Notes: generated from the sequence alone by a model not told the origin. A DNA stretch of 64,000 nucleotides from Nocardia sp. CNY236 (GCF_000482385.1 NZ_AXVD01000026.1:1-64000), one strand, 5' to 3'. Positions 1 to 10,957 are shown, counted from the stretch's first letter. Numbers and translations are program-made.

Positions 1-837
1 AGCCGCATTCGCACGCTGCTGGGGGTCGAGGTCCCCATCCGAACCGTGTTCGAGGCGCCCACACCAGCACGGCTCGCACCAACACTCGACCGGGCCGACC
101 TGACCCTCCATGGAATCGATGTCCTGCTCCCGCTTCGCGCGACAGGCAGCGCTACACCGTTGTTCTGCATTCATCCCGGAGGGGGACTGAGTTGGCCGTA
201 CGCCCGATTGCTCAGCTATCTCGACCCGATCCATCCGGTTTACGGCCTCCAACAGCGAGCAGTCAGTGGCACTCTGCCCGTGCCGTCGACATTGCAGGAA
301 ATGGCCGAGGATTACATCGATCAGATTCGCCGTGTACAACCCTCGGGACCGTACAGGCTGCTGGGCTGGTCGCTCGGGGGCGTGGTGGCCCACGCCATGG
401 CAACCGGACTTCAGGCGCGTGGCGAGAGCACTGAGTTACTGGTTATTTTGGATTCGCGTCCGATTGCGGACACCGAGAATTTCAAACCAACGGAACATGG
501 TGACCATCCGTTCGATGTGGCGGTGGAGGAGATATTAGAAATCCTCGATATAGCGCTCGATGAATCGATCCTCGACGGGATACAAAATTGTCTGTGGCAG
601 GCAATCGAGTTGATCAAGGATCATATCCCTCAAGTTTTCCGTGGCGACGCCGTACTATTTCTGGCAAATCACGATAATGACCGCGGAAAGCGGGATCTAT
701 ACAAGGAATGGCAGTCCTATATTACGGGTACTTTAGTAGCTCATCAGGTGCCCTTCGGGCACAACGAGATGATGGACCCGCACTCTCTGGAGCGCATCGG
801 GCCTGAGCTGGCTTCGCTTCTCGAGCGGCTCGGTTGA
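1..837 (+). CDS. Non-ribosomal peptide synthetase, C-terminal fragment (carrier-domain end plus thioesterase); 5' end outside window
   Basis: The reading frame is open from base 1, so the gene starts left of the window. Residues 1-30 (with [16 protein letters not shown]) look like the last helix of a peptidyl carrier domain, and the rest is a type I thioesterase that releases the finished chain. The alpha/beta-hydrolase triad is visible: Ser124 in GWSLGG, Asp151 in VILDSRP, and His254 in FGHNEMMD. The codons from about 420 to 740 are noticeably AT-richer than the start of the fragment. The stop is followed 47 bases later by the ATG of a PKS gene on the same strand, so the two are probably cotranscribed. 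A terminal thioesterase upstream of a PKS that has none means gene order does not follow assembly order, or that the PKS belongs to another line. The family assignment is firm; the product is unknown. Confidence 0.9.
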   Translation, partial: SRIRTLLGVEVPIRTVFEAPTPARLAPTLDRADLTLHGIDVLLPLRATGSATPLFCIHPGGGLSWPYARLLSYLDPIHPVYGLQQRAVSGTLPVPSTLQEMAEDYIDQIRRVQPSGPYRLLGWSLGGVVAHAMATGLQARGESTELLVILDSRPIADTENFKPTEHGDHPFDVAVEEILEILDIALDESILDGIQNCLWQAIELIKDHIPQVFRGDAVLFLANHDNDRGKRDLYKEWQSYITGTLVAHQVPFGHNEMMDPHSLERIGPELASLLERLG

Positions 838-884
838 CACCGGCCGACCGTTGTGTACGCATAAGAACTTCGGAGGAAATTGAA

Positions 885-3800
885 ATGTCAGATTCTCGGG
901 AAAGGCTCATCGAGGCCCTCCGTACTTCACTTACAGAGACCGAACGCTTGCGTGCCGAGAATCATAGGATCTCGAGGGCGATGTCGGAGCCCATCGCGAT
1001 TGTGGGCATGGGCTGCCGTTTCCCCGGTGGGATCGGCTCTCCTGAGGATCTGTGGCAGGTCGTGGCCGAGGGCCATGACGTGGTGTCGGGATTCCCGACC
1101 GATCGAGGCTGGGACCTGGCGGGACTATTCGATGCGAACCCGGACGCTATCGGAAAGTCCTATGCGCGAGAGGGCGGATTCCTCGATGCGGTCACCGGTT
1201 TCGACGCCGCGTTCTTCGGAATCAGCCCACGCGAGGCGATTGCGATGGACCCTCAACAACGCCTGGTGCTGGAAACGGTATGGGAGGCACTGGAACGGGC
1301 GGGGATCGACCCGAGATCCCTATCCGGTTCGGCGACCGGTGTCTTCATGGGAGTGACGGGGCAGTCCTATTCGGAGGGCCGCAAGATCGGGGACGGGGGC
1401 GGAGAGGGCTACGCGCTTACAGGGTTGGCCTCGAGTGTGGTGTCGGGGCGGGTGTCGTATCTGCTGGGTTTGGAGGGCCCGGCGGTTTCCGTGGACACGG
1501 CGTGTTCGTCGTCGTTGGTCGCGCTGCACCAGGCGGCGCAGTCTCTGCGCGCGGGGGAGTGCGGGCTCGCATTGGTGGGCGGGGTGACGGTGATGGCGTC
1601 GCCAGGAATTTTCGTGGAGTTTTCGCGACAGCGGGGTTTGGCGGCCGATGGGCGGTGCAAGCCGTTCTCAGAGACCGCGGATGGGGTGGGGTGGTCCGAG
1701 GGCGCGGGGGTGCTGGTGATGGAGCGATTGTCGCAGGCACAGCGGCTCGGGCATGAGGTATTGGCGGTGGTGCGGGGTTCAGCTGTGAACCAAGACGGTG
1801 CCTCCAACGGGTTGACGGCGCCGAACGGTCCGTCCCAGCAGCGCGTGATCCGGCAGTCGTTGCATAGCGCGGGACTGGCTGCGAGCGAGGTCGATGTGGT
1901 GGAGGCACACGGCACGGGAACCGCATTGGGCGACCCGATCGAGGCTCAGGCGTTGCTGGCGACCTATGGGCAAGACCGTCCGGCGGATCGCCCGTTGTGG
2001 CTGGGGTCGGTCAAGTCCAACATCGGGCACACCCAGGCCGCAGCGGGGGTCGCCGGGGTCATCAAGATGATCGAGGCGATCCGCCGCGGGATCATGCCCG
2101 CGACACTTCATGTGGACACCCCCACAACGCACGTGGACTGGTCAGCCGGGCGCGTGGAGCTTCTGGTCGCCAAACGGAAATGGAACACTGACGACCACCC
2201 GCGCCGCGCAGGTGTGTCTTCTTTCGGGGTCAGCGGCACCAATGCCCACGTCATCCTCCAGCAAGCGCCCGAGACCACCACTAGCGCGGCAGACGCCACC
2301 CACGTCGCCGACGCACCCCAGACCACCATTGCCACTGGTGGTGGCCTGGGTCGGCCAGTGGTGCCGTGGGTGGTGTCCGGGCGGTCCCGGGCGGCACTGG
2401 CCGGCCAAGCATGTCAGCTGTCGGCCTTCTTGGAGCGGCATCCGGGATGGGATCCGACCGACGTGGGATGGTCGCTGGTGTCCGGCCGCTCACGATTCGA
2501 GCACCGGGCCGTGGTTGTGGGAGCCGACCGGTCCGAACTATTGGCGGGACTAACTGCACTAGCCGAAGCGAAGCCCGCGGACCGCCTGGTACAAGGAGTC
2601 ACCGGGGCACCGGGAACCGCGGGACGGACCGTATTCGTTTTCCCCGGTCAAGGTGCCCAGTGGGTGGGAATGGGCCGAGATTTGCTGGATACCGCGCCAG
2701 TATTCGCCAGCAAGATGGCCGACTGCGCCGAAGCGTTCGCGCCCTTGGTGGATTGGTCGTTGATCGACGTGGTCCGAGGCACAGCGGGAGCGCCGTCGCT
2801 GGATCGGGTCGACGTGGTGCAGCCAGTGCTGTTCGCGGTGATGGTGTCGTTGGCTGAGCTGTGGGCCTCGGTCGGGGTGGTGCCCGATGCGGTTGTAGGC
2901 CATTCCCAAGGTGAGATAGCCGCGGCCCATGTCGCGGGCGCGGTCTCGCTCGACGACGCCGCGCGGATCGTAATCCTGCGTTCACGGGCACTGACCGACC
3001 TGGCCGGGCACGGCGCGATGCTCTCGATCGTCGACACGCTCGAACATGTAAACGCCCTGATCGAGCCATACTCCGACAAAGTCTCCGTCGCGTCGGTCAA
3101 CGGCCCCAAAGCAGTCGTCATTGCCGGACCCCCCTCTGTTCTCGCAGAGATCGAACGGCTCTTGTCCGCGCACGGAGTGATGCGACGGCCTGTGCCTGTC
3201 AACTATGCGGCCCATTCCGCGCAGGTCGGGCCGTTGCGTACGGAAATGCTGGCCGTACTCGGGGGGGTGACGCTGCGACCTTCGCGAATACCGTTCTATT
3301 CCACTGTGACCGGTGCAGTGCTGGACACCACTGGGCTGGATGCCCGGTACTGGTACCGCAATCTGCGGGAGACCGTTCGTTTCGACAAGGCCACCGCGGC
3401 GCTGCTCGGCGATGGGCACAACATCTTCATCGAGGTGAGCCCCCACCCGTTGATGACGTTGGGGATCGAAGAATCCGCCGAGGCGTCGGTCGCACAGCAA
3501 CGAAAAACACTCGTTGTGGGGTCGTTGCGACGCGACGATGGGGGCTTGGACCGATTCCTGCGTTCGCTTGCCCAGCTGCATGTGGCGGGTGCAGCAGTTG
3601 TCGACTGGGAGGCGGTGTTCCGCGGGAGCGGCGCGCGGCGGGTGGAACTGCCGACTTATGCCTTCCAACGGAGCCGATACTGGGCGGACACCGCGTTGTC
3701 CACCGACGCGGCAGCGATGGGGCTGTCACCGGTGGACCATCCGATGGTGGGGGCGGTGGTGGCGTCCCCGGAGTCGGGCGGGGTCACCGTCACAGGCCGT

Positions 3801-6800
3801 TTGTCGTTGACCACTCACCCCTGGCTCGGCGATCACGCTGTGGCCGGGCGGATCTTGGTTCCTGGCACCGCGCTGGTGGAGTTGGTGGTCCGAGCCGGTG
3901 ACGAGGTCGGCTGCACAGCGCTACAGGAATTGACGCTGCTGACCCCCCTGGTGCTACCCACCGACGCCGCAGTCCACATTCAGATCCACGTCGCCGCCAT
4001 CGGCGAGAGCCCGGCGGCGGTCGGGTCGCGGGCGGTGTCGGTGTATTCCCGTGCCGAGTTCAGCGATCTCGACTGGACGTTGCACGCGCGTGGCCTGGTC
4101 AGCCCAGCCACCACCACAGCTGTGGCGGGTGATCCGATAGAGTTCATGACGTGGCCGCCGGTCGGCGCGACGGCGCTGGAGGTCGAAGGTTTCTACGATC
4201 GGATCGCCGAGACCGGATATGAGTACGGCCCGGCATTCCGGGCCCTGCAAGCGGTATGGCGCCGCGGCGAGGATTTGTTCGTCCAAGCGGTGTTGCCCGA
4301 CTCGGTCACCGACGCACATCGCTATGGGTGCCACCCCGCGCTGCTCGACGCCGTCCTGCACGCGCTGCTTGTCAGCCGCGACGAGAACGCCGTCGTGACA
4401 TTGCCTTTCACCTGGGAGCAGGTAAATCTGCACGCGACCGGGGCCTCTGCCGTCCGTGCTCGAATCACCCCGGACGGCAGTGGCGCGATATCTTTCGAGG
4501 TCGCCGATGAAACCGGCAGCTCGGTGTTGTCGGTCCGGTCGCTGACCTCACGACCGTTCACGGCCGAACCTGCCACGCCCCAGCGGCTCAATATCGTGCA
4601 CTGGACCCCGCTACCGGCAGTTTTGGAAGCGGGGGCGCCGGTGTCGGTTGCCCCGGCAGCCATCGTCTACACCGATTGGGTCGATACCGGCGACCAGACA
4701 CCACCCCCGGTGGTCGTACTCGACATGCGAACCGCCACTGGCCCCCTCGACACCACCGTGCTGACGCGTGTGCACAGCGCCACTCACACGGTGTTGGCGG
4801 TGGTGCAGGAGTGGTTGGGCGACGAACGGTTCGCGTCGAGCACACTGGTGGTTCTGACATGTGGTGCGGTATCTGTGGCCGGTGAGGATGTCATCGATCT
4901 GGCCGGATCAGCGCTGTGGGGGCTGGTTCGATCAGCGCAATCGGAGAACTCGGGCCGGATCGTACTCGCCGACACCGACCCTTCCGAGCCCCGCAACGCC
5001 ATGGATCTCACAACACTGGCCGCGATGCTGATGACATCACGGGAACCGCAGGTCGCGATCCGCAAGGGTGTCCCGCATAGGGCACGGGCCATCAGGCTTC
5101 CCCATGCCACAGTGCTGACTGCGCCAGAGAATCAACCATGGCGGCTCGAGGTCGGCGACACGGGATCGTTCGACAACCTCGAGTTGGCCGCCTACCCGCT
5201 GGCGAGCGAGCCGCTCGGTTCAGGTCAGGTACGCATAGCAATGCGCGCTTCCGGGGTGAATTTCCGCGATATTCTGGTCGTACTCGGCATCGTAGAGCTG
5301 CCTTGGGAAACATTACCGAGCGAGGGGGCCGGCGTGGTCCTCGATGTTGGGCCGGGAGTGGTCGACCTCGCACCAGGTGACCGAGTGTACGGTTTCATAG
5401 CGAGCGGGATTTGCTCGGTCGGCATCACGGATCAGCGTCTGGTCACACGGATTCCCGCAAGCTGGTCGTTTGCCGAGGCGGCGGCGATCCCGGCGGTGTT
5501 CGTGACGGCGTATTACGGTTTGAGGAATCTAGGCGCGGTGCAGCCGGGAGAAACGTTGCTCGTGCACGCCGCGACAGGTGGGGTGGGGATGGCGGCCGTG
5601 CAGCTGGCCCGGCATTGGGGTATGGACGTCTTCGCTACCGCGAGCCCCGGCAAGTGGACCACTCTGCGGGCGATGGGTTTCGACGACCAACACATAGCGA
5701 ATACCCGGACGACCGGGTTCGAGGCGCACTTCCTCGAGGCCACCGACGGCCGTGGAGTCGATGTCGTGTTGAACTGCCTGGCCGACGAGTTCGCCGACGC
5801 CTCGTTGCGGCTGCTGCCGCGGGGCGGACGCTTCCTGGAGATGGGCAAGACCGACATCCGTAAACCCCAAGACGTCGCTGCCCAGTACCCAGGGGTGGCC
5901 TATCGAGCATTCGATATGTTCGACGCCGGAATCGACGGGATTCAGCACATCCTCGCTGACCTGGCCGTCATGTTCGACAGTGGTGCGATCAATCGTCTGC
6001 CGGTGCGGGCATGGGGGATTCACCAAGCTCCCGATGCCCTCCGCTTCTTCAGCCAAGCACGCCATATCGGCAAGGTCGTCCTGACGATCCCCACCGGCCT
6101 CGACTCGATGCCGGATGGAACGGTGTTGATCACTGGTGGCACAGGTGGTTTGGGAGGTCTGGTAGCCCGGCACCTGGCGAAGGTACACGGCGTTAGGTCC
6201 TTCGTGCTGACCAGCCGTCAGGGGATGGCCGCCGGGAGCGCGGCCGCACTGGTGGCGGAGTTGACAGAATTGGGTGCCCAAGTGCGGGTCATGGCGTGTG
6301 ACGTGTCGGATCGGGCGGCGCTCGCGCGACTGTTGACCACGGTTCCAGCCGAGCATCCCCTGACCGGTGTGGTGCACGCGGCCGGTGTGCTCGACGACGG
6401 CGTAATCGCCTCGTTGAACCCCGGCCGGATCGACAAAGTGCTGGCTCCCAAAGCTGACGCGGCGTGGCACCTGCACGAGCTGACCCGGCACATGGACCTG
6501 ACGATGTTCGTGTTGTTCTCCTCTGCGGCTGGCGTCGTCGGATCCCCAGGGCAAGGTAACTACGCCGCCGCCAACACCTTCCTCGACGGGCTCGCACAGC
6601 ACCGACATGCGCACGGCCTGCCCGCCACCTCTATCTCGTGGGGGCTGTGGGCGATGAACACCGCGATGACCAGCGCCCTCGGGGAATCCGACACGGTGCG
6701 TATCAGCCGCGGGTTCCTCGGCCTGTCCGACGAACAGGGTTTGGCGCTTTTCGACGCCGCCCTCGCACAAAACCATGCTACGGTCATGGCCGCTCGACTC

Positions 6801-7364
6801 GACCTACCCGCACTGACAGCACAGGCATATGTCGCCCCGCTACTACAGGAACTGGTGGTGCGGCCGAGGCGAAGTGCAGCCACGAGCGGCACGGTGTCGG
6901 ACTCGGTACCCGAGCGGCTGATCGGCTTGGCCAGATCAGAACAGCACGAGGTTCTCCTCGAGATGGTGCGTGCCGAGGTCGCGCTGGTCCTCGGTCACGA
7001 CGGGGCTGACGCGATCGACGCTCACCGCACCTTCAAGGACATGGGATTCGACTCATTGACCGCGGTCGAGGTTCGCAACCGACTCAATGCAACGACCGGA
7101 CTAACCTTGCCTGCCACCCTCGTCTTCGAGTATCCCACTCCCGACGTTGTCACGACACACTTGCTCCAGCAACTCGGTGCCGGCTGCGCGTTCGCGCAGG
7201 ACAGCGTGGACGATGAGCGAGACATCCGCCGTTTTTTGGCTTCCGTGCCCCTCGAGCGCCTTCGAGAGATGGGCGTCTTAGCGGCGTTGCTGAGTATGGC
7301 GCGCGATGGGAAGCAGACGAGTCTCTCCCGCGCTTCTTCGGATTCCGAATCCTTACTCTTGTAG
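885..7364 (+). CDS. Type I modular polyketide synthase, single fully reducing module (KS-AT-DH-ER-KR-ACP)
   Basis: This 2159-residue protein starts at ATG 885, behind GGAGG at 872-876; the frame is open further upstream but without such a site. Order: N-terminal coiled-coil docking helix (1-30), ketosynthase (35-460; Cys207 in TACSSS, His342, His382), acyltransferase (from 584; Ser674 in GHSQGE, YAAH at 774-777, closest to the methylmalonyl-type YASH), dehydratase (His978, Asp1155), enoylreductase (from about 1456, with a GGVGMAAVQ nucleotide-binding motif), ketoreductase (from about 1747; B-type LDD near 1836, Tyr1893), and ACP (Ser2057 in GFDSL). All catalytic residues are present, so the module should add one fully reduced, probably methyl-branched unit. 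A C-terminal docking-like helix follows the ACP, but the last residues and the stop lie inside a 35-bp repeat shared with 13153-13187, so the 3' end may be chimeric. There is no loading module and no thioesterase, so it needs partner proteins not seen here. Confidence 0.95.
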   Translation: MSDSRERLIEALRTSLTETERLRAENHRISRAMSEPIAIVGMGCRFPGGIGSPEDLWQVVAEGHDVVSGFPTDRGWDLAGLFDANPDAIGKSYAREGGFLDAVTGFDAAFFGISPREAIAMDPQQRLVLETVWEALERAGIDPRSLSGSATGVFMGVTGQSYSEGRKIGDGGGEGYALTGLASSVVSGRVSYLLGLEGPAVSVDTACSSSLVALHQAAQSLRAGECGLALVGGVTVMASPGIFVEFSRQRGLAADGRCKPFSETADGVGWSEGAGVLVMERLSQAQRLGHEVLAVVRGSAVNQDGASNGLTAPNGPSQQRVIRQSLHSAGLAASEVDVVEAHGTGTALGDPIEAQALLATYGQDRPADRPLWLGSVKSNIGHTQAAAGVAGVIKMIEAIRRGIMPATLHVDTPTTHVDWSAGRVELLVAKRKWNTDDHPRRAGVSSFGVSGTNAHVILQQAPETTTSAADATHVADAPQTTIATGGGLGRPVVPWVVSGRSRAALAGQACQLSAFLERHPGWDPTDVGWSLVSGRSRFEHRAVVVGADRSELLAGLTALAEAKPADRLVQGVTGAPGTAGRTVFVFPGQGAQWVGMGRDLLDTAPVFASKMADCAEAFAPLVDWSLIDVVRGTAGAPSLDRVDVVQPVLFAVMVSLAELWASVGVVPDAVVGHSQGEIAAAHVAGAVSLDDAARIVILRSRALTDLAGHGAMLSIVDTLEHVNALIEPYSDKVSVASVNGPKAVVIAGPPSVLAEIERLLSAHGVMRRPVPVNYAAHSAQVGPLRTEMLAVLGGVTLRPSRIPFYSTVTGAVLDTTGLDARYWYRNLRETVRFDKATAALLGDGHNIFIEVSPHPLMTLGIEESAEASVAQQRKTLVVGSLRRDDGGLDRFLRSLAQLHVAGAAVVDWEAVFRGSGARRVELPTYAFQRSRYWADTALSTDAAAMGLSPVDHPMVGAVVASPESGGVTVTGRLSLTTHPWLGDHAVAGRILVPGTALVELVVRAGDEVGCTALQELTLLTPLVLPTDAAVHIQIHVAAIGESPAAVGSRAVSVYSRAEFSDLDWTLHARGLVSPATTTAVAGDPIEFMTWPPVGATALEVEGFYDRIAETGYEYGPAFRALQAVWRRGEDLFVQAVLPDSVTDAHRYGCHPALLDAVLHALLVSRDENAVVTLPFTWEQVNLHATGASAVRARITPDGSGAISFEVADETGSSVLSVRSLTSRPFTAEPATPQRLNIVHWTPLPAVLEAGAPVSVAPAAIVYTDWVDTGDQTPPPVVVLDMRTATGPLDTTVLTRVHSATHTVLAVVQEWLGDERFASSTLVVLTCGAVSVAGEDVIDLAGSALWGLVRSAQSENSGRIVLADTDPSEPRNAMDLTTLAAMLMTSREPQVAIRKGVPHRARAIRLPHATVLTAPENQPWRLEVGDTGSFDNLELAAYPLASEPLGSGQVRIAMRASGVNFRDILVVLGIVELPWETLPSEGAGVVLDVGPGVVDLAPGDRVYGFIASGICSVGITDQRLVTRIPASWSFAEAAAIPAVFVTAYYGLRNLGAVQPGETLLVHAATGGVGMAAVQLARHWGMDVFATASPGKWTTLRAMGFDDQHIANTRTTGFEAHFLEATDGRGVDVVLNCLADEFADASLRLLPRGGRFLEMGKTDIRKPQDVAAQYPGVAYRAFDMFDAGIDGIQHILADLAVMFDSGAINRLPVRAWGIHQAPDALRFFSQARHIGKVVLTIPTGLDSMPDGTVLITGGTGGLGGLVARHLAKVHGVRSFVLTSRQGMAAGSAAALVAELTELGAQVRVMACDVSDRAALARLLTTVPAEHPLTGVVHAAGVLDDGVIASLNPGRIDKVLAPKADAAWHLHELTRHMDLTMFVLFSSAAGVVGSPGQGNYAAANTFLDGLAQHRHAHGLPATSISWGLWAMNTAMTSALGESDTVRISRGFLGLSDEQGLALFDAALAQNHATVMAARLDLPALTAQAYVAPLLQELVVRPRRSAATSGTVSDSVPERLIGLARSEQHEVLLEMVRAEVALVLGHDGADAIDAHRTFKDMGFDSLTAVEVRNRLNATTGLTLPATLVFEYPTPDVVTTHLLQQLGAGCAFAQDSVDDERDIRRFLASVPLERLREMGVLAALLSMARDGKQTSLSRASSDSESLLL

Positions 7365-7366
7365 TT
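7332..7366. repeat. 35-bp perfect direct repeat, copy 1
   Basis: This stretch is identical over 35 bases to 13153-13187. It contains the inverted repeat GGATTC-c-GAATCC. This copy encodes the last residues and stop of the PKS; the other copy contains the end of a lipoprotein gene read in the opposite direction. The IS30 remnant begins immediately to its right. Confidence 0.9.
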
Positions 7367-7525
7367 TCCCGAAAGGCATCGAACTGCAAGACTATTCACA
7401 GCCCTACCTCGATGCCGTGGCTCGTGAACTCCACGCCAGGCCCCGGCCACGTGTTGGACTGGCTCAAACCCGCCGAGAAGCTCGATGCGATACTCGCCGA
7501 GGCAGGTAGCGCACCGACCCCCTGA
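7366..7525 (+). pseudogene. IS30-family transposase, frameshifted C-terminal remnant
   Basis: The frame starting at 7366 reads FPKGIELQDYSQ followed by LDAVARELHARPR, which is the usual C-terminal signature of IS30-family transposases (family form: YFPKGTDLS, then LDAVA.ELN.RPR). The match then continues in another frame from about 7451 as LDWLKPAEKLDAILAEAG up to the stop at 7523-7525, so one frameshift separates the halves. Only about 50 residues remain: the N-terminal helix-turn-helix and the catalytic DDE core are missing, and no terminal inverted repeats are apparent. It marks a past insertion sequence at the PKS 3' end, beside the 35-bp repeat. Confidence 0.75.
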
Positions 7526-7665
7526 CGCCGCCCTGCCATACCACCGACACGGTGACCCCTTCGCTGAAGCGAGTTGATGCCGCTTCCGTATTCACCCCCA
7601 CCCACGAGATCACTTGCAGCCCCAGCCCTGGTGAGGCGGTCACGGCGACGTAGACTGGGCGCACG

Positions 7666-8448
7666 ATGAGCAGCGACTCCTCCAAGTACTTCAGCGGTAG
7701 TGGTGACCCGGTGCGGAGCTTGGCTTTGCTATGGCGCACCCCCCAGCAGCGCCAACCCGCCAACGGTAGGCAGAATCTCAGCGTCGACCGGATCGTCCGA
7801 GCTGCCGTCGAGGTCGCTGACCGTGATGGCATCGCCGTACTGTCGATGCGCCGGGTCGCCGAGCAGCTTGGTGTCGGGACCATGTCGCTCTACACCCACG
7901 TACCTGGTAAGGGGGAACTCATCGATTTGATGTTGGACCAAGTCTACGGTGAAATCGTGGAACCGACGGCGACGGCGGCCCCCACCGATTGGCGCGGTCG
8001 ATTGTCGCAGATCGCCCAGGACAACTGGGAGCTGTTTCACAGGCATCCGTGGATACTGCAGATCGGTGCGAGCCGGCCGCCTCTTGGCCCGAATTCCATA
8101 GTCAAGTACGAGCGCGAACTGCGCGCCGTCGTCGATATCGGTCTCACCGCAGTTGAAATGGACACTGTTGTCAACCTGGTCATCGGACATGCCGAGAATA
8201 CAGCGCGCCGTGACATCGACGCCTCGGTCACCGAACGAGACAGCGGCATGACCGATGAACAGTGGTGGCAGGCACGCGCGGCGGTGCTCACGACTCGTCT
8301 GGACCCGAAGAAGTACCCGTTGGCTACCGAGGTGGGAGAAGCAGTGGGTACCGCGCACGGGACCGCCTACGATCCCAGGCACAACTTCGAATTCGGATTG
8401 AACCGGATTCTGGACGGTATCGAAACGCTGGTGGCGTCGCGGCGCTGA
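7666..8448 (+). CDS. TetR-family transcriptional regulator (TetR_C-type ligand domain)
   Basis: This is a 260-residue protein. The N-terminal helix-turn-helix (about residues 38-85) includes AAVEVADRDGIAVLSMRRVA and LGVGTMSLYTHV, typical of TetR proteins, and the C-terminal part resembles the TetR_C ligand-binding type. The first 35 residues are an extra, probably disordered extension. It runs convergently into a DrrB-like permease gene, ending 31 bases from that gene's stop, which suggests it controls the exporter. A perfect inverted repeat upstream of the exporter operon (10311-10327) is a plausible operator. The ligand is unknown. The alternative, an orphan regulator of the PKS/NRPS genes, cannot be excluded. 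Confidence 0.85.
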   Translation: MSSDSSKYFSGSGDPVRSLALLWRTPQQRQPANGRQNLSVDRIVRAAVEVADRDGIAVLSMRRVAEQLGVGTMSLYTHVPGKGELIDLMLDQVYGEIVEPTATAAPTDWRGRLSQIAQDNWELFHRHPWILQIGASRPPLGPNSIVKYERELRAVVDIGLTAVEMDTVVNLVIGHAENTARRDIDASVTERDSGMTDEQWWQARAAVLTTRLDPKKYPLATEVGEAVGTAHGTAYDPRHNFEFGLNRILDGIETLVASRR

Positions 8449-8479
8449 CGTACCGCGGCGCCACCGAGCCTGCTGGGAT

Positions 8480-9313
8480 TCACCGGCTGAGGTTGCGGAA
8501 TGCGTTGACCGACAAGCTGAAGAACACCACCAGTAGGACCAAAGGCCAGATCACCGCCATGAGTATTGCGTGGTCGGTGATCCACGATCCCGAGGCGATG
8601 CCCGGACTCCCGAAGAGCTCCCGGGCCGCATCGACTGTGGAGGACAGAGGATTCCAGTCCGCGATCGTGCCGAGCCAGCCCGGCATAGTGCTTGTGGCCA
8701 CGAAGACGCCAGACAGAAAGCCGACCGGGAATTCTGCCGTCTGCACACCGGCGACGGCTTCACCGCCCTCGAGGGTGAGTCCCAGGTAGATGCCGACCCA
8801 GATCAGTGCGAACCGCAGCAGCAAGATCAACCCGATTGCTGAGAAGAAACCGCCCACCGAGCCGTGGCTGCGCCATCCGATCGCCAGGCCGGCTAGGAGC
8901 ATGACTGCCAGCGTGGCTATAGACAACAGCATGTCCGCGGTCGCCCGGCCGATCAGCACCGCCGAGGCCGACGTCGGCATCGAGCGGAAGCGGTCGGTGA
9001 CCCCGCGATCGACATCGGTCGTCACCGCCATCGTCGTCAACCCGATGCCGAAGAGCATGGTCATGGTGAACATGCCTGGCATCAAGAAGTCACGGTAGCT
9101 GCCGCCGCCCGGCACCTGCATCGATCCGCCGAGCAGGTAGACGAACATCAGTACGAGCAGGATGTTGAATGCCAGCGAGAAGATCACCGGTCCGGGGTTT
9201 CGCCGCCAGTGCGCGAAACTGCGCAGAGTCAGGGTCCAGCCGTCGAGCAATGCCCACCGGGCACTGCTGTTGGGTGGTACAGCCATGGCGGGCGCGGTGG
9301 CGGTCGTCGTCAT
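8480..9313 (-). CDS. ABC-2 type transporter permease (DrrB-like)
   Basis: This is a 277-residue membrane protein with about six hydrophobic segments and the ABC-2 permease layout: a first membrane segment after about 40 residues, the GLTTMAVTTDVDRGVTDRFR loop, and a late conserved segment around WNPLSSTVDAARELF, as in daunorubicin DrrB and related exporters. It forms the membrane channel of an exporter with the ATPase encoded just upstream; the genes overlap by four bases (ATGA, 9310-9313), so translation is probably coupled. Its place in a PKS/NRPS neighbourhood suggests export of, or resistance to, a secondary metabolite. The substrate is inferred only. Confidence 0.88.
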   Translation of the reverse strand: MTTTATAPAMAVPPNSSARWALLDGWTLTLRSFAHWRRNPGPVIFSLAFNILLVLMFVYLLGGSMQVPGGGSYRDFLMPGMFTMTMLFGIGLTTMAVTTDVDRGVTDRFRSMPTSASAVLIGRATADMLLSIATLAVMLLAGLAIGWRSHGSVGGFFSAIGLILLLRFALIWVGIYLGLTLEGGEAVAGVQTAEFPVGFLSGVFVATSTMPGWLGTIADWNPLSSTVDAARELFGSPGIASGSWITDHAILMAVIWPLVLLVVFFSLSVNAFRNLSR

Positions 9314-10281
9314 GCGGTTGCCTCTTGTTCGGCTCGGCCGCCGGTGAGGTGCAGGAACACCTCGTCCAGCGTTGGGCGGCGCAGGGTGAGGTCATCGAAG
9401 GAAATCGCGGCCTCGTCCAGCGCGCGGACTGCCGCCGACAGTGCCGTGGCTTTGTCGGAGACTCGCAGGCTGACCTGCCGAGTGTCGAGGTCGACCGCTG
9501 GCTCGGCGACACCGAGCCGCGACACCGCCGCGGCGGCCCGACCCACCTGGAATCGATGGTGCACGATGAATTCGATTCGGTCGCCACCGAGTTGGGCTTT
9601 GAGCTGGCTCGGTGTGCCTCCTGCGACTACCTTCCCGGTGTCGATGATATCGATGTGGTTGGCCAACTGGTCTGCCTCGTCCAGGTACTGGGTAGTGAGC
9701 AACACGCTCGTACCGAACGTGACGAGATCCCGGATCGATTGCCATACCTCGGATCGACCGCGCGGGTCCAGACCGACCGTGGGCTCGTCCAGAAACAGCA
9801 CTGTCGGCGCCAGAATCATGCTTGCCGCCAAGTCCAGACGCCGCCGCATCCCGCCGGAATACGTCGCGAGCGGCCGGTCGCCGGTATCGGCGAGATCGAA
9901 CTGCTCGAGCAGGTCGGCTGCACGCCGGGCCGCTTGCCGCGCAGACAAGTGGAACAGCCTGCCGAACATGACCAGGTTTTGTTGGCCACTGAGGATCTCA
10001 TCGACAGCGGCGTGCTGTCCGACGAGCCCGATACGGGCGCGCACCTGCGCGGGCTGGCGCGCGACATCGAACCCCGCCACCGTGGCCGTACCTGCATCGA
10101 AACGTAGCAATGTGGCCAGAATGCGCACTGCCGTCGTCTTGCCGGCTCCATTCGGCCCGAGCAAGGCGCTCACCGTTGCCTGCGGAACGGTGAGATCGAA
10201 ACCGTCGAGGGCGTATCTGCCTTCGTAGCGCTTCCTGAGTCCCTTCACGACGACAGCCGATTTGTTCGAGCTCAATGCCAC
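9310..10281 (-). CDS. ABC transporter ATP-binding protein (DrrA-like)
   Basis: This 323-residue protein starts at GTG 10281. It has Walker A GPNGAGKTT, signature YSGGMRRRLDLA and Walker B ILAPTVLFLDEP, followed by the extended C-terminal domain typical of DrrA-type ATPases (conserved LTLRRPTLDEVFLHLTG). It powers the DrrB-like permease encoded immediately downstream. The start lies just after the stop (10291-10293) of a coding-like relic on the same strand, and a 6+5+6 inverted repeat lies about 30 bases upstream, probably the operator of the TetR protein. The family is secure; the transported compound is not known. Confidence 0.92.
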   Translation of the reverse strand: MALSSNKSAVVVKGLRKRYEGRYALDGFDLTVPQATVSALLGPNGAGKTTAVRILATLLRFDAGTATVAGFDVARQPAQVRARIGLVGQHAAVDEILSGQQNLVMFGRLFHLSARQAARRAADLLEQFDLADTGDRPLATYSGGMRRRLDLAASMILAPTVLFLDEPTVGLDPRGRSEVWQSIRDLVTFGTSVLLTTQYLDEADQLANHIDIIDTGKVVAGGTPSQLKAQLGGDRIEFIVHHRFQVGRAAAAVSRLGVAEPAVDLDTRQVSLRVSDKATALSAAVRALDEAAISFDDLTLRRPTLDEVFLHLTGGRAEQEATA

Positions 10282-10290
10282 CCACCTTCG

Positions 10291-10530
10291 CTAGACGTTC
10301 CGTAACCTGTACCGTACATCATACGGTTCAACTGTATCACCGTGATCGCGTTCGAGGGTCACGGCGCGGCCGCTGTCCGCGCCGGTGGTGTACCAGCCGT
10401 GAATCACAAACTGGTCGACATTGGCCGGGGAAAGCCTTGCGCGGGCAAGGATCTCGGTGACCCGCGCCGAGTCGTCCAGCGAGCTATAACGGGCGCCGTA
10501 ATCTACTTCTGCGTTTCGATGCTGAACCGT
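10291..10530 (-). pseudogene. Coding-like relic of unidentified gene (no start codon)
   Basis: On the minus strand a stop-free frame ends at TAG 10291-10293 and reads, among others, SLDDSARVTEILARARLSP, VDQFVIHGWYTT and DSGRAVTLERDHGD. Its composition and codon pattern look like real protein, but I see no upstream start; beyond about 10530 the frame loses coding character. I do not recognise the family. It is probably the 3' remnant of a gene that once preceded the ABC exporter. The TetR-type inverted repeat lies inside it, so the exporter promoter may have arisen within the relic. Confidence 0.4.
10311..10327. promoter_or_regulatory. Candidate TetR operator (perfect inverted repeat)
   Basis: ACCGTA-N5-TACGGT is a perfect 6-bp inverted repeat with a 5-bp spacer, about 30 bases upstream of the DrrA-like start. 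Such sites are typical of TetR-family repressors, and a TetR gene lies at the other end of the exporter operon. The link is inference. Confidence 0.55.
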
Positions 10531-10579
10531 AGGCGACGATCTTCGATAGCCCTGACGACGAGACGGTAGTCTCGCGGAC

Positions 10580-10957
10580 GTGACGCAGTCTGGGGCTCAC
10601 CCGTGCGGGCCGCTAGCCACGGTCGTAACACGCTACTACCGGAATATCGACCGGCGGGACGTCGCCGCGGCCCTGGCCTGCTTCGCTGAGGACGCGATCT
10701 ACCGCCGCCCCGGCTACGCAGCATTCGTCGGCCTGTCCGCGATTAGCGAGTTCTACAACGGCGGCCGGGTGATCTCCGTCGGCTCGCACGACCTCGAGTC
10801 GATCATCGAGGACACCGACACGGTCGCCGTCCGCGGGAATTTCCATGGGACCTCGCACGACGGGGGCCCACTCGCAGTGCGCTTCGCAGACTTCTGGCGT
10901 TTCTCGGGCCTTGTCGCGGTCGAACGCGACACCTATTTCGACGTCGCCGCAGTCTGA
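10580..10957 (+). CDS. SnoaL-like / NTF2-superfamily small protein
   Basis: This 125-residue protein starts with GTG. The N-terminal helix (VTRYYRNIDRRDVAAALACF) followed by AEDAIYRRPGYAAFVG and the strand pattern ending ADFWRFSGLVAVERDTYFD fit the SnoaL-like cone fold (limonene epoxide hydrolase / ketosteroid isomerase relatives). Members include polyketide cyclases and isomerases, so a tailoring role for the neighbouring PKS product is possible, but many SnoaL-like proteins have no known function. It stands alone between the exporter promoter and amidinotransferase wreckage, with no close partner. Complete by length (family usually 110-150). Confidence 0.75.
   Translation: MTQSGAHPCGPLATVVTRYYRNIDRRDVAAALACFAEDAIYRRPGYAAFVGLSAISEFYNGGRVISVGSHDLESIIEDTDTVAVRGNFHGTSHDGGPLAVRFADFWRFSGLVAVERDTYFDVAAV

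Noticed and set aside
7332..7366. 35-bp repeat as a chromosomal dif site
   Set aside because: Its short inverted repeat and sequence do not resemble the actinobacterial dif consensus, and two copies are present.
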